Below are positions 26,087 through 35,246 of a stretch of DNA of 64,000 nucleotides, piece after piece (position 1 is the first letter of the stretch; every line of letters starts with the position of its first letter). The position numbers and the translations under genes were made by a program. This DNA comes from Priestia aryabhattai B8W22 (GTDB taxonomy: Bacteria > Bacillota > Bacilli > Bacillales > Bacillaceae_H): NCBI RefSeq assembly GCF_000956595.1, contig NZ_JYOO01000027.1, positions 1 to 64,000 of the forward strand, written 5' to 3'. Below the pieces are notes generated by a model that did no database searches, was not told the DNA's origin, and saw only the letters and a program-made list of their open reading frames with translations.

Positions 26087-27322
26087 TTAAAGATTATGGT
26101 CATTGAATAGTAAGTATGGAACTTCAATCTTTTTATTTTGCTGATTAATAAAGTAATTGTCCGGGATAACAAATTTATCACCGTTCTCACTAGGCAGTAA
26201 GTATTTTCGAACATAGCGTTCAGCTTTTTCTTTATAGCCAGAGTCACTTTGAATCGTTTCAAGTTCTTCAATTTCTTTTACTAAAAGGTCTAGTTCTTTC
26301 AAACACATATCTAAATCTAAACAAGCATGTTCTCCTTTTCGGGAAATTGAACGACCATTTGCAACGAGCCAGCTAAAAAGAAAAAATCCCGTTCCAGAAT
26401 CAAAGTTTCGAGGTGCATTGTGCTGACTAGGGTATCTTAACAGGCGTTCAAAGAGAACAAATTCCGTTATCTCTTCCCAAAAAGAATATTTTCTTTTATG
26501 AAGAGTCAGCACCGTCTGGCAGTCTACTTTAACTTCTTCCAGTATGCCTGCAAAAAAATTCATTTTCGCCTGTATATGTTGATCAAAAGGTTTATTTCCG
26601 CAGTGATGATAATAGTCGTGTAGATATCCCCAGATTACCCTTGCCTGATAAGTATCTTCTCTATTCATAGCGCGAGATTTAAAGTTAAAATCAGGAAAGA
26701 TAGAATACGCTCTTTTTAATGTATCATCATTGTATATGCTGTGAAATTTATTGAAGAAAAATATTGCGAAGTTTTGACTTGTTATCTTTTCTTTTGTTTT
26801 TACATTCTCAGGGAAAAATACAATACACTTCCCTTCCATAAATCCTTGAGTACCAGCCAACAGCTTTAACGATTGACATCCATTTTTAGGATGAGGAAGG
26901 TCCGCTTCAATGGATTTCATAATTTCAGGCTCATCGCGAACGGCGATAAAGGCTTCTAAATAAAACCCTCTTTTTGTAGGGCCATTTGGCGTTACAGTCG
27001 GTCCTAAAAAGAACGTCGCTTCCCCGTTTGCAGGTGGGCTATAAGCAATTAATGTTTGATCAAAATAAGGAACCTGATCGAGTCCTCTTTCAATCCAATC
27101 ATATACGTCATTTTTTAACGCATTCCACACTGCAGGTAAATTTAAAGAGTTATATACTGTTTCGGCTTCAGCAACTACTTTTAATAAGAGTTCTCTAGCT
27201 TTTTCATAATTTCGTTTGACCTCTCCATTTGGGCCCTGATATTTTCTTATCTCATATAGAGCAGGTACTATTTTATCGTTTAATAACTCGACTAAACTTT
27301 GAGTATGATTTTTTGTTAACAT
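26087..27322 (-). CDS. Protein of unknown function with HDxxH...EExxxD pattern
   Basis: 411 residues, no signal peptide or membrane helix. I cannot name a characterised family; it may belong to an uncharacterised DUF found in actinobacteria (DUF6421 is a guess from memory). The striking part is WGYLHDYYHHCG (HD at 235-236, H239, H240) followed by ILEEVKVD (E262, E263, D267), spaced like the HExxH/EExxxD metal sites of zincin-like enzymes such as family M49. It lies between the exporter and the aminotransferase in a biosynthetic operon, so a tailoring metalloenzyme is a reasonable inference. Function unproven. Confidence 0.75.
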   Translation of the reverse strand: MLTKNHTQSLVELLNDKIVPALYEIRKYQGPNGEVKRNYEKARELLLKVVAEAETVYNSLNLPAVWNALKNDVYDWIERGLDQVPYFDQTLIAYSPPANGEATFFLGPTVTPNGPTKRGFYLEAFIAVRDEPEIMKSIEADLPHPKNGCQSLKLLAGTQGFMEGKCIVFFPENVKTKEKITSQNFAIFFFNKFHSIYNDDTLKRAYSIFPDFNFKSRAMNREDTYQARVIWGYLHDYYHHCGNKPFDQHIQAKMNFFAGILEEVKVDCQTVLTLHKRKYSFWEEITEFVLFERLLRYPSQHNAPRNFDSGTGFFLFSWLVANGRSISRKGEHACLDLDMCLKELDLLVKEIEELETIQSDSGYKEKAERYVRKYLLPSENGDKFVIPDNYFINQQNKKIEVPYLLFNDHNL

Positions 27323-27349
27323 GATTAAAACCCTCCTTTTTTAGAACAG

Positions 27350-28288
27350 CTATTTAGCAGAAATATTTTCAGATGATGTAAGAGTAGAGTTATGTGTGTT
27401 TTTCTCTATTTGCTTTTTCAAGTTAATAAATATAACCCCCGCTATGACAAACGCTGTACCTATATAGACCTGTTTGTTTAATGTTTCACCTAAAAAGACA
27501 AATCCTACATATAAGGCAATAACCGGTGAAATAAATAAATGCGCCGTTGCTTTTGATATATGCCATTTTTTTAATAAATAAATATTAATAGAAAACCCCA
27601 AGACCGACCCTATAATAGCCAAATATAATAACGAGATAAGACTAACCCCAGAGAAAGTGCGGTTTCCATTCTCTACAAACAAACTAACAATCAGTAAACA
27701 AGCGCCTCCACTTAGCATCGAAAAAGAATTAAAGGTCATAATAGGCAAGGATTTTATCCGAGATTGTACTTGAACAGTTATAAAAGCAGAACCTAGCATA
27801 GCAGTTAAAATGACGATCATTGCTACTATTTGAATACCATTTCCCTGTATAAGCAGCTGATTTCCAAATACAACACTCATACCAATTAAGCACATGACTA
27901 CACCTATCTTTTGTCCTTTTGTAGCTGGTGTTCCTTTAAACAAGCGATTAAATAAAAGGGCAAACACTGAAATGCTGGCAGCTAAAACGGAGACAAGCCC
28001 GCTTGGTAAATAGACAGATGCCCAATAAACAGAACCAAACGGTAGTGCAAAATACAAAATTCCGTTTAATGCCGAAATGATTATTACTTCTTTTGAAACC
28101 GCTATTTTTTTTGTGAATAAGAGGTAAAGGGCGATTATTAAACTAGCAATTAAAAACCTCATACCTGCTGACCATAGAGGCAAGCTATCTTTTAATCCAG
28201 TCTTTTGAAAAGCCCATGTCGTTCCCCCAATGACGGCTAATAGACAAAACAAAAGATGTACATGAATACGGTTTAATTTAGAAATCAC
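27350..28288 (-). CDS. EamA/DMT-family exporter
   Basis: 312 residues with ten membrane helices arranged as two EamA repeats (about 10-140 and 150-285). The proline and tryptophan placements in LLFCLLAVIGGTTWAFQKTGL and the second-repeat GSVLGFSINIYLLKKWHIS are typical of drug/metabolite exporters of the RhaT/YdcZ type. Position inside the operon suggests that it exports the product, the role of BacE in bacilysin producers (BacE is an MFS protein, so the family differs). Confidence 0.85.
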   Translation of the reverse strand: MISKLNRIHVHLLFCLLAVIGGTTWAFQKTGLKDSLPLWSAGMRFLIASLIIALYLLFTKKIAVSKEVIIISALNGILYFALPFGSVYWASVYLPSGLVSVLAASISVFALLFNRLFKGTPATKGQKIGVVMCLIGMSVVFGNQLLIQGNGIQIVAMIVILTAMLGSAFITVQVQSRIKSLPIMTFNSFSMLSGGACLLIVSLFVENGNRTFSGVSLISLLYLAIIGSVLGFSINIYLLKKWHISKATAHLFISPVIALYVGFVFLGETLNKQVYIGTAFVIAGVIFINLKKQIEKNTHNSTLTSSENISAK

Positions 28289-28320
28289 TGTTTCACCTTA
28301 TTTCTTTTTTAAAGTTGAAC

Positions 28321-28881
28321 CTATTTTCTTCCGTGGAGCGTAAAACACATCGGCACTTCTCCAAAATCTTTTACAACTGTTAACCCCTGCTCGTTAGCAG
28401 CTTTACTTGTTGTGATACAAGCGTCTACTTTCCTTTCTAAGCAATCAATCGCCGCTTGAGCATTACTATTTACTAACTGAACATTGGTACTGATGGAATG
28501 AGCTAAATCTACAGGGGCAGGATGTGAAGCGATTAATAAACTGTTGTTCGCTACCACCTCTTCTTTTGAGGCAAGCACCATGTTATACGTTGGCATAATG
28601 AAGCTATCTACTAGCTCTAAACTAGTTAAATTTTTAAACACAATATCATGTAAGTAAGGATATACCGCGCAGCCTAAAAGAGCAGAACTCTCCGTTTCTT
28701 TTACATGAACTAAAGCTTCTTCCAAAGTTTGGTGCAAAAAGACCTGACCTTGTATGCCTTGACGTTCAAACCAAAGATAGCCTGCTTTTTCACAATTTGT
28801 TCCTTCAGGACCTAAGGTATGGATAATGCTAATTTTTTGAAGCTGCTTATTTTTCTTACTAGACGACTCTGCAACTATCAT
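28321..28881 (-). CDS. BacA-like prephenate decarboxylase homologue
   Basis: 186 residues, the size of BacA (about 204), with a prephenate-dehydratase-like fold but no ACT domain. Landmarks shared with BacA from memory are HTLGPEGTNCEKAG, ASHPAPVDLA, VNSNAQAAIDCLE and the end FGEVPMCFTLHGRK. The Thr-Arg-Phe motif of true prephenate dehydratases is missing from the C-terminal strand, as in BacA. BacA decarboxylates prephenate without aromatisation, giving dihydro-hydroxyphenylpyruvate for anticapsin and related cyclohexenyl amino acids. The same chemistry is inferred here, with a 32-base gap to the exporter and 16 bases to the ligase. Confidence 0.75.
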   Translation of the reverse strand: MIVAESSSKKNKQLQKISIIHTLGPEGTNCEKAGYLWFERQGIQGQVFLHQTLEEALVHVKETESSALLGCAVYPYLHDIVFKNLTSLELVDSFIMPTYNMVLASKEEVVANNSLLIASHPAPVDLAHSISTNVQLVNSNAQAAIDCLERKVDACITTSKAANEQGLTVVKDFGEVPMCFTLHGRK

Positions 28882-28897
28882 AGCCTTTGATACCTCC

Positions 28898-30160
28898 CTA
28901 TACGTTTACTTTATTTTTATAAACGATTTTTACTTTGTTGTCTAAATAGCTGTAATACTGCTCACAGTCGGAATACGAATCATGCGTGGTTAAAATAAAT
29001 CCAGGGTAGCCTGAAAAGTGCGGATATGGTAAAATGTCTGTATCTTTAGTTATAAATTGAATAACTCTTTTTACTTCAGTATCTCTACGCACGTCTTCTA
29101 AGCCTCGAATTTCTTTGAAAATCCCATGGCCTTGCACAGGGATAATGTAGTTGCCCACCACTTTCTTTCGTTTTCTTTCATTTTTTAATGCAGGCGGTTT
29201 TAATCCTAATACATAGTAAAAAACTAGCTCCATATAGTTAATACCTGTACTTTCCTTTACGATATAGTGAGAAATCCCAGATCCTCCAATGCGCGCTCCT
29301 ATTTCAATTACATAAGGTTTTCCCGCTGGATCCAGGCGTAATTCAATATGAGCCGGTCCATCCTCAATCCCTAAAGCATTTGCTGCTCTAGCTGCTTCTC
29401 GTGCAATAGATTGCCAAACGTTTTCTTCTAGCTGAGCTGGAGCTATATAAACACCTTCTTCAAAGAAAGGTCCTTTGGAATTTCCTTTATAACCTATAGA
29501 AAGTACATAAACTTCTCCTTCTACAGAAAACGTCTCAATAGCAAACTCTGGGCCGTCTATAAATTGTTCAATTACCATGCTCGTTTTATTTTTTGTGAAT
29601 TTACTTAGGTCTTCTTCATTTACGAGTCTTACTTTTTCTATGCTGTCAATCAGTTCCTTTTTATTATTCGCTCGTGATACACCTTGACTGGAAAATCCGT
29701 TAGAAGGTTTTACTACGACAGGATAAGGCATTGAAAGATTCGTTAATTCCTCCGTATTTTCAACCTCTTTAAAATACGGAGTGTTAAGATCATTATCTTT
29801 TAAAACCTCTCTCATCTTCTGCTTGTTGCGACAGTTACTAATCACAAACGGTGATAAGCCCGGTAAGTTTAACTCTTCTGTCAACTGAGATACAAACTCT
29901 AATGCAGGCTCATATAATGTCATAATGCCGTCAAAAGGATTTTTGTGATGCTCTGCTTTAATCATCTCAAGAGCTTTGTCTGGGGTGTGAAATAAATCAA
30001 TGGGTATGAAATGTTGCACGTTTTTAAGATGCTTAGGTTCTACTTCTTCTTGGTTATAAAAAAACGTCACTTTAATTCCGAGAGCTTCTGCTTCTTCAAA
30101 AATAAACGGTAAATATGTATTTTGTAACACAACTGCTAGATGCTTATTTTGTAACGGCAT
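28898..30160 (-). CDS. ATP-grasp carboxylate-amine ligase (BacD-like)
   Basis: 420 residues. The N-terminal Rossmann-like preATP-grasp domain (about 1-120) is followed by the ATP-grasp fold: VVVKPSNGFSSQGVSR (about 145-165), MVIEQFIDGPEFAIETF, and the metal-binding EIGARIGGSGISHY near residue 285. The C-terminal 70 residues resemble the extra domain of L-amino-acid ligases such as BacD. The family joins a carboxylate to an amine through an acyl phosphate. As first gene of the operon, behind a SigA-type promoter, it is the likely dipeptide-forming enzyme. Exact substrates are unknown. Confidence 0.85.
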   Translation of the reverse strand: MPLQNKHLAVVLQNTYLPFIFEEAEALGIKVTFFYNQEEVEPKHLKNVQHFIPIDLFHTPDKALEMIKAEHHKNPFDGIMTLYEPALEFVSQLTEELNLPGLSPFVISNCRNKQKMREVLKDNDLNTPYFKEVENTEELTNLSMPYPVVVKPSNGFSSQGVSRANNKKELIDSIEKVRLVNEEDLSKFTKNKTSMVIEQFIDGPEFAIETFSVEGEVYVLSIGYKGNSKGPFFEEGVYIAPAQLEENVWQSIAREAARAANALGIEDGPAHIELRLDPAGKPYVIEIGARIGGSGISHYIVKESTGINYMELVFYYVLGLKPPALKNERKRKKVVGNYIIPVQGHGIFKEIRGLEDVRRDTEVKRVIQFITKDTDILPYPHFSGYPGFILTTHDSYSDCEQYYSYLDNKVKIVYKNKVNV

Positions 30161-30207
30161 TTACTTCCCCCCTACTTTTAAACAGCTCTTCACTATTCAA
30201 TGACTAA

Positions 30208-30237
30208 ATTCTAATGACCGCTTCATATATTTGTCAA
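30208..30237 (-). promoter_or_regulatory. Promoter of the BacA-like operon
   Basis: Minus-strand TTGACA (30232-30237) and TAGAAT (30208-30213) are 18 bases apart, 48 bases before the first start codon, which itself follows a GGGGGGAAG ribosome site. Confidence 0.7.
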
Positions 30238-30479
30238 TTTAATTTTATATAATATTAGGAATATATAGAATATTTGATATATTAGTAAAAAGTAAAGAAA
30301 AGAATGGTTTATAGGGTTAATACTAAAGCGAAATTAAAAGCAGGAATTTTGCTATTTGATTATAAAGATATTGTTAGAAAAAATTTAATGAGAATTTTTA
30401 TAAAAAAGAGATTGAGACATAAATAAAGCATTAGATGAACAAATTGGATGAATAATCTAATATGGATCACTTGATACCA

Positions 30480-30571
30480 CGGTTGATTTCCGTGCAATAC
30501 TTCGCTTTCCGCGGGCGGACGATGAGCCTCCTCGTCGCTTGCGCTTTTTCGCCTTGCCCTCCAATCAACCG
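30480..30571. repeat. GC-rich intergenic repeat element
   Basis: A 92-base block bounded by CGGTTGATT (30480-30488) and its exact complement AATCAACCG (30563-30571). Inside, GCGGGCGGACGATGAG and CCTCCTCGTCGCTTGCGC are GC-rich in an AT-rich surrounding and hold GACGA...TCGTC pairing. I recognise this as like a dispersed intergenic repeat seen many times in Priestia/Bacillus genomes, often miscalled as a short protein on either strand. The rest of 30238-30719 contains no supported gene. Confidence 0.6.
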
Positions 30572-30719
30572 CTAGAAGCACCTACATGCATGAAATCTAC
30601 CTTCACCCTGCTAAAAAAAAACCTGGACGCATTTGATTCTCCATCAAGAATCTCAATTCATCGTTCAGGTCTTCCTTCAACTAAACTATTTTTGCTCCAG
30701 TCTCTTTTCGACGTAACAT

Positions 30720-31925
30720 TTATTTCATAGCCTGTACAGAGTCGTTAGATTTTTGTTTTGCATTACGCTGCACTGAAAAAATAATGCAAAGCGCCAGTAG
30801 ATATAAACATGCAAAAGCTGTTATGTACCAAAGTGCTGAGGCAATTCCGCTTGCGTCCATGGTAAAGCCAATAAGTGCAGGGAAAATAGCGCCTCCAAGC
30901 CCTGAAAAACCAGTAATTAAACTGGTGACAATACGAGCAGATCCGGTAAACGTATGGTTAGCATATACCATCGTTATCGAATAGATACCTGACATTGCAA
31001 GCCCTAAAAAACCTAATAAAATATAGCCTGCGACAGCTTCTTTTAATACGATAAACAGCACTAAACTCACAATTGTTCCTCCAATGCTGCCAAAAAGATA
31101 ACGTTCGTATGTAACGATTCGAATAATCCATCCAGTAGCCACTCGTCCTATTAGCATAGCCACCCAAAAAACGCTTATGCTCAAAGTAGCCTGTGACGGA
31201 ATTACGTCTAGATACGCGATAAAAATGGACGAAAGAAAATTATTCATGCTGCTTTCTACTCCGGCGTACATAAAAATCATCACACTAAAAAGAGCAAGTA
31301 TTTTCCATCTTTGATTTTTAGCAAGCACAGGCGCAGGTTCTGAGCTGGCGTCTGAAGCATCGCTTTCTGAAGTTGAAACAGTCTCTTTTTTAAAAGGAAT
31401 CATTTTACACACTACAACCATTAGTAAAGCTAGTACACTCGTTATAAAAAATGAAAACCTCCAGCTGTTCTGCGAAATCAATAAGCTAGCTACTAACGGC
31501 ATCAACAGCGCACCTAGACCAAATGATACTTCTAAATAGCTCATAACAATAGCTCTTCTACCGATAAATACTTCCATCATTAAAGTAGCTACAACTACTT
31601 CCAATGCGGCTACGCCAATACCGTTTAAAAAATTGAATGCAATAATCCACTCAAATGGAGGCAATAAAAGCATACCTATTTGTGATAGCGCTATTATTAG
31701 TGCGGCAATTGTAAGTAAATTCATTTCTCTGAAACGTCCTAATAAAAAAGAAGATAGGGGAACTCCTATCAAAAATCCTAAAGAACCTAATAATACAAGC
31801 TGTCCGCCAACTGTATATGACACATGATAATGTGTTAACAATTGCGGTAAGACGGACCCTACGGCTGTAATGACTAATCCGCCCAACAAATAAAGCGCAT
31901 ATGAAGCTAACGCAAACTTTTTCAT
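30720..31925 (-). CDS. MFS transporter, GlcP/FucP-like branch
   Basis: 401 residues, about 12 membrane helices in two six-helix halves joined by a Ser/Asp-rich cytoplasmic loop (about 185-205). Helices 1-4 (GGLVITAVGSVLPQLLTHYHV, LGSLGFLIGVPLSSFLLGRF) recall the glucose/fucose permease-like group of Bacillus. Substrate not determinable. It stands as a single gene, separated from the upstream operon by the repeat element. GGGAGTGGGAAG precedes the ATG. Confidence 0.8.
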   Translation of the reverse strand: MKKFALASYALYLLGGLVITAVGSVLPQLLTHYHVSYTVGGQLVLLGSLGFLIGVPLSSFLLGRFREMNLLTIAALIIALSQIGMLLLPPFEWIIAFNFLNGIGVAALEVVVATLMMEVFIGRRAIVMSYLEVSFGLGALLMPLVASLLISQNSWRFSFFITSVLALLMVVVCKMIPFKKETVSTSESDASDASSEPAPVLAKNQRWKILALFSVMIFMYAGVESSMNNFLSSIFIAYLDVIPSQATLSISVFWVAMLIGRVATGWIIRIVTYERYLFGSIGGTIVSLVLFIVLKEAVAGYILLGFLGLAMSGIYSITMVYANHTFTGSARIVTSLITGFSGLGGAIFPALIGFTMDASGIASALWYITAFACLYLLALCIIFSVQRNAKQKSNDSVQAMK

Positions 31926-32063
31926 CTTCCCACTCCCTTACATTCTCTAAAGCTTTCTTTCTGTACTTAATTATAAAGATTTTTCTTTGGTTGTTAACTG
32001 AAATTTGAGAAAAACACTTTTCTTTCTACTCTACTTAATTTCTAGTCATTTATAAGATAAAAC

Positions 32064-32097
32064 AAAAAAGAAGAAGACGTATGTCTCCTTCTTTTTT
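32064..32097. terminator. Bidirectional terminator after the alcohol dehydrogenase gene
   Basis: AAAAAAGAAGAAGAC and GTCTCCTTCTTTTTT pair with one G-U around a 4-base loop, with A6 and T6 at the two ends. Confidence 0.9.
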
Positions 32098-32107
32098 GTT
32101 TTTCACT

Positions 32108-33280
32108 TTATAGTGACGCTTTTAAAATAGCTAAGATATCATCTTTATTTAGTTTTTTAAAGTTACCGAAACCTCCGTGCTCCATTTCACGAGCAGCAAT
32201 TCCAGCAATTTCGTCTAGTCGCTCTTCTCCGATATCGTAATCAGCTAAGCGAGAAGGTGCACCAAGACTTGACCAAAAAGCGCTTAGCTTATCAATTCCT
32301 TCTAACGCAATTTCTTTGTCGCTTTTGCCTGCAGTTTCAATATTGAACATGCTTGTCATGACACGCTTCATACGCGTTACGTCTTGATCTACAACGTGTC
32401 GCATCCAATTTGGGAATAGGATTGCTAAACCTCCCGCATGAGGGATATCGTATACCGCTGATACTGCGTGTTCAATTGTATGTGAAGCCCAATCGCCAAA
32501 GTAGCCCATTTGAAGTGTTCCGTTTAATGCGATTGTTCCGGAATATAAAATTGTTTCGCGGTGTTCGTAGCTTTGCAGATCTTCTAGTAACTTCGGTGCT
32601 GTTTCAATTACTGTTTGTAATACGGAATAGCACATGCGATCTTGTAAAGGCGTGTTTTTTACGTTATGGAAATATTGTTCAAACACGTGGCTCATCATGT
32701 CTACCATGCCGTAGATAGTTTGATCTCTAGGAACAGACATCGTGTTCACAGGATCTAGTATAGAAAATACAGGGTGTGTAACAGAGCTGCCCCAAACGTA
32801 TTTTTCATTTGTTTCCCAATTCGTAATAACCGAATCCGGATTCATTTCAGAACCTGTTGCTGCCAATGTTAATACCGTTCCAAACGGCAGTGCTTTTGTA
32901 GCCGTTACTTTTTTGTTAATAATATCCCAGACGTCACCTTCATACTCAGCTCCGGCAGCGATTGCTTTTGTGCAATCAATAACGCTTCCTCCGCCAACTG
33001 CTAACATGAAGTCAATGTTTTCATTTCGGCAAATTTCAATTCCTTTTCGCACTGTAGAGAGTCGAGGATTAGGCTCTACTCCCGCTAACTCATGTATATT
33101 TACGTTTAACTCGTTTAACAGCGTAAGAACTTGATCGTATAAACCGTTTTTCTTAATGCTTCCGCCGCCGTAAACAAGCAAAATATTTTTTCCGTATTTC
33201 GGGAGTTCTTCTGATAACGCTTGAAGCTGATCTTTTCCGAAGATTAATTTTGTGGGATTATGATAAATGAAATTTTCCAT
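32108..33280 (-). CDS. Iron-containing NAD(P)H alcohol dehydrogenase (YugJ-like)
   Basis: 390 residues. Group III (Fe-ADH) dehydrogenase: GGGSIKKNG and [15 protein letters not shown] in the nucleotide-binding half, and metal ligands in the second half ([34 protein letters not shown]). It resembles B. subtilis YugJ/YugK and E. coli YqhD, which reduce butanal and other aldehydes. AGGAGG stands 12 bases before the ATG at 33280, which starts [15 protein letters not shown]; an upstream in-frame ATG is not supported. Confidence 0.9.
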   Translation of the reverse strand: MENFIYHNPTKLIFGKDQLQALSEELPKYGKNILLVYGGGSIKKNGLYDQVLTLLNELNVNIHELAGVEPNPRLSTVRKGIEICRNENIDFMLAVGGGSVIDCTKAIAAGAEYEGDVWDIINKKVTATKALPFGTVLTLAATGSEMNPDSVITNWETNEKYVWGSSVTHPVFSILDPVNTMSVPRDQTIYGMVDMMSHVFEQYFHNVKNTPLQDRMCYSVLQTVIETAPKLLEDLQSYEHRETILYSGTIALNGTLQMGYFGDWASHTIEHAVSAVYDIPHAGGLAILFPNWMRHVVDQDVTRMKRVMTSMFNIETAGKSDKEIALEGIDKLSAFWSSLGAPSRLADYDIGEERLDEIAGIAAREMEHGGFGNFKKLNKDDILAILKASL

Positions 33281-33446
33281 ACTATCTGTATACCTCCTAG
33301 TTGAATGTAAATTAAGTTGTCGCATTTCGCGAACAAGAATGTAAGTATAATCGTAAAATAAAATTTTTTCAAGAGTTAAGTACTCAAATCGCGCACTTTA
33401 TTTTATTGACTGATTAAAATATAGAAAATAAGTTCTGAGACATAGA

Positions 33447-33472
33447 AAAGAGAGCACCTCTATGCTCTCTTT
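33447..33472 (-). terminator. Terminator overlapping the GNAT stop codon
   Basis: AAAGAGAGCA and TGCTCTCTTT form a 10-bp stem with a 6-base loop; the stem starts within the gene's stop codon. TTTTC follows on the minus strand. Confidence 0.85.
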
Positions 33473-33932
33473 AAAGTTCTTTGTAAACCATTTTTCGATA
33501 CGTAACAAAGCCTTCTTTTTCATAAAAACTCTCTGCAATTGTATTGTCACTCCAATAGTCTAACTCAATTGTATTTATGTCTTTTGCACGAGCAATGCTA
33601 TAAATTTCTTTCATCAAACTTGAACCAAACCCTTTGTTTTTGTGGAGTTCTGCGATATTTAGTTGATGAACGTAAATTGACTTGTAAGTCTTTTTAAACA
33701 CTGTTTCTGAATACTGCTTTATTTCAACCCAAGCGAATCCTACATGCTGTCCTTCATCTTCTGCTAAAAGAAAGATAAACCTATCGTTTTCCATCACTTT
33801 CTTAAAAAATTCATGTATCTTCTGAAAATCATATGTTTGAAAGCGCTCGGGGTATAATTCTACATGCAGTTGATGAACAGACTGATTAAGCTTGGCAATT
33901 GTATCAGCATCGAAAGTACGGCTAATCTTCAA
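33471..33932 (-). CDS. GNAT-family N-acetyltransferase
   Basis: 153 residues. The GNAT fold is seen in the acetyl-CoA loop HQLNIAELHKNKGFGSSLM (Q/R-x-x-G-x-G/A replaced by KNKGFG) at about 100-115 and the C-terminal DYWSDNTIAESFYEKEGFVTY. Substrate unknown; small-molecule or protein amine. Single gene with its own terminator. Confidence 0.85.
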   Translation of the reverse strand: MKISRTFDADTIAKLNQSVHQLHVELYPERFQTYDFQKIHEFFKKVMENDRFIFLLAEDEGQHVGFAWVEIKQYSETVFKKTYKSIYVHQLNIAELHKNKGFGSSLMKEIYSIARAKDINTIELDYWSDNTIAESFYEKEGFVTYRKMVYKEL

Positions 33933-33971
33933 TTTTTTCTCTCCTATATATCTCGTATTTAGTAATGGTCG

Positions 33972-34229
33972 TTATGAATGTATTTCGTTTAATATAGCGG
34001 GTGCGTTTGAGGTGAATAACAAATAGTTTTTACTGTTCGTTTTTATAAAGATGCGGTCAGTCGTTCCGTACGGAGGGCCGATTCGAATGGCGTTTGCTTC
34101 TTTGCCTCCGTACGTGTCATCTTCCGTTACTTCAAGAATGTCTTCTAACGGAATCGTAAAGTGTGCAAGCTGCCATTTTATAATGAGGCTATCATTTATT
34201 TTTTGAACGCTAATAGTTGGTGTAAACAT
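33972..34229 (-). CDS. SunI/YnzG-family PH-like protein
   Basis: 85 residues from the ATG at 34229, which has AAAGGGG nine bases upstream; an ATG three codons earlier touches the ribosome site. The pattern [19 protein letters not shown], then [15 protein letters not shown] and [11 protein letters not shown], matches the UPF0457/YnzG family that includes SunI, the sublancin immunity protein of B. subtilis SPbeta. SunI is membrane-anchored; this copy has no membrane helix and no bacteriocin gene nearby. Function of the soluble members is unknown. Confidence 0.8.
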   Translation of the reverse strand: MFTPTISVQKINDSLIIKWQLAHFTIPLEDILEVTEDDTYGGKEANAIRIGPPYGTTDRIFIKTNSKNYLLFTSNAPAILNEIHS

Positions 34230-34259
34230 TTTATCCATCCCCTTTGGTTTCTATTAATC

Positions 34260-35006
34260 TTAACTTTGTCTCTCTGCAACGTGTTCTTTTATCCTTAAAA
34301 TCGCTTCTTTCGGACAGCCTTGAAAATAGCCTCCGTGATAACAAATAACATGCTCAATGTCGTAGTGTAAGAAGTTTTCGAGTGATTGAACTGCTTCGTC
34401 CATATTTAAGGTCGTTTGTTTAACAGGCCCCATTAGTTGTCCATTCGCTAATACTAAAGCATCTCCGGCAACCAGCGTTTTTGATTTTTTTAAATAAAAA
34501 CTAACGTGCCCAAGCGTATGTCCGGGAGTGAAAATAACTTCAATACCTCCGCAGTATGGAAGCAGTTGACTTCCTTTTAATACTCTATCCACGTCAACTT
34601 TTGGAAGGTTTTTATACAAATATTTTATGTCATCAGGTATAGCTGCTAGTTCTTCGTTACTCATTTGACTCGCATTCGTTTTGATAAGCGGAAGTTTCCC
34701 TTCAATATACGGCTTATCAAATTCATGAGCATATACGATGATATTTTCATTTGATTTTTTTCGTATATCAGCAGCACTCCCTATATGATCTAGGTCTTGA
34801 TGTGTTAAAAAAATTGCTTTTAGGTCTTCGATAGACATATTTAATTCGTTTAACACTTTTTTAAGTTGATCGATTTGTCCAGGCATTCCTGTGTCAATTA
34901 GAATAGCTTCATCGTTATTCCAAACTAGCGTAGGATTTAATATTATATCTTGGTCAAAAGCTCTGGCAGTCAACTGTAGCATTTCAACACCTTCTGAAAT
35001 TCTCAT
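34260..35006 (-). CDS. MBL-fold metallo-hydrolase
   Basis: 248 residues of the glyoxalase II/lactonase-like MBL group: HQDLDH (an HxDxDH motif with Gln replacing the usual His in HxHxDH), TPGHTLGHVSFYL, the bridging AGDAL and the late CYHGG. Loss of the first HxH histidine is common in some MBL subfamilies. Two starts are plausible: the ATG at 35006 (AAGGGG seven bases upstream) and the ATG at 34982 (AGAAGGTG). Substrate unknown. Confidence 0.82.
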   Translation of the reverse strand: MRISEGVEMLQLTARAFDQDIILNPTLVWNNDEAILIDTGMPGQIDQLKKVLNELNMSIEDLKAIFLTHQDLDHIGSAADIRKKSNENIIVYAHEFDKPYIEGKLPLIKTNASQMSNEELAAIPDDIKYLYKNLPKVDVDRVLKGSQLLPYCGGIEVIFTPGHTLGHVSFYLKKSKTLVAGDALVLANGQLMGPVKQTTLNMDEAVQSLENFLHYDIEHVICYHGGYFQGCPKEAILRIKEHVAERQS

Positions 35007-35183
35007 CACAAACCCCTTTTCTTATTAAAATTACAAAAACTTTAACCTTCTGTAATTGCGTAGCTTACAGTGCTATTCTTGAATTTTATCAATAAACAAA
35101 ATAAAAACCAGACTGGAAAAAAATCACATTTCATGCTATGATATCTATAAAATAAAGCTTACGATGATAGATTTTTATAAATG

Positions 35184-35218
35184 AAAAGGTGAACCTTGGA
35201 CAACAAGGTTCACCTTTT
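35184..35218 (-). terminator. Terminator of the lysine permease gene
   Basis: AAAAGGTGAACCTTG and CAAGGTTCACCTTTT are exact complements with a 5-base loop; T-rich sequence follows on both sides. Confidence 0.92.
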
Positions 35219-35246
35219 TTACTTATCGCTAGCCGCTATAGCTTTT

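Noticed and set aside
30360-30581. Minus-strand frame of 73 codons with an Arg/Ala/Glu-rich start
   Set aside because: Its first half is a translation of the GC-rich repeat; no ribosome site. Better explained as a repeat.
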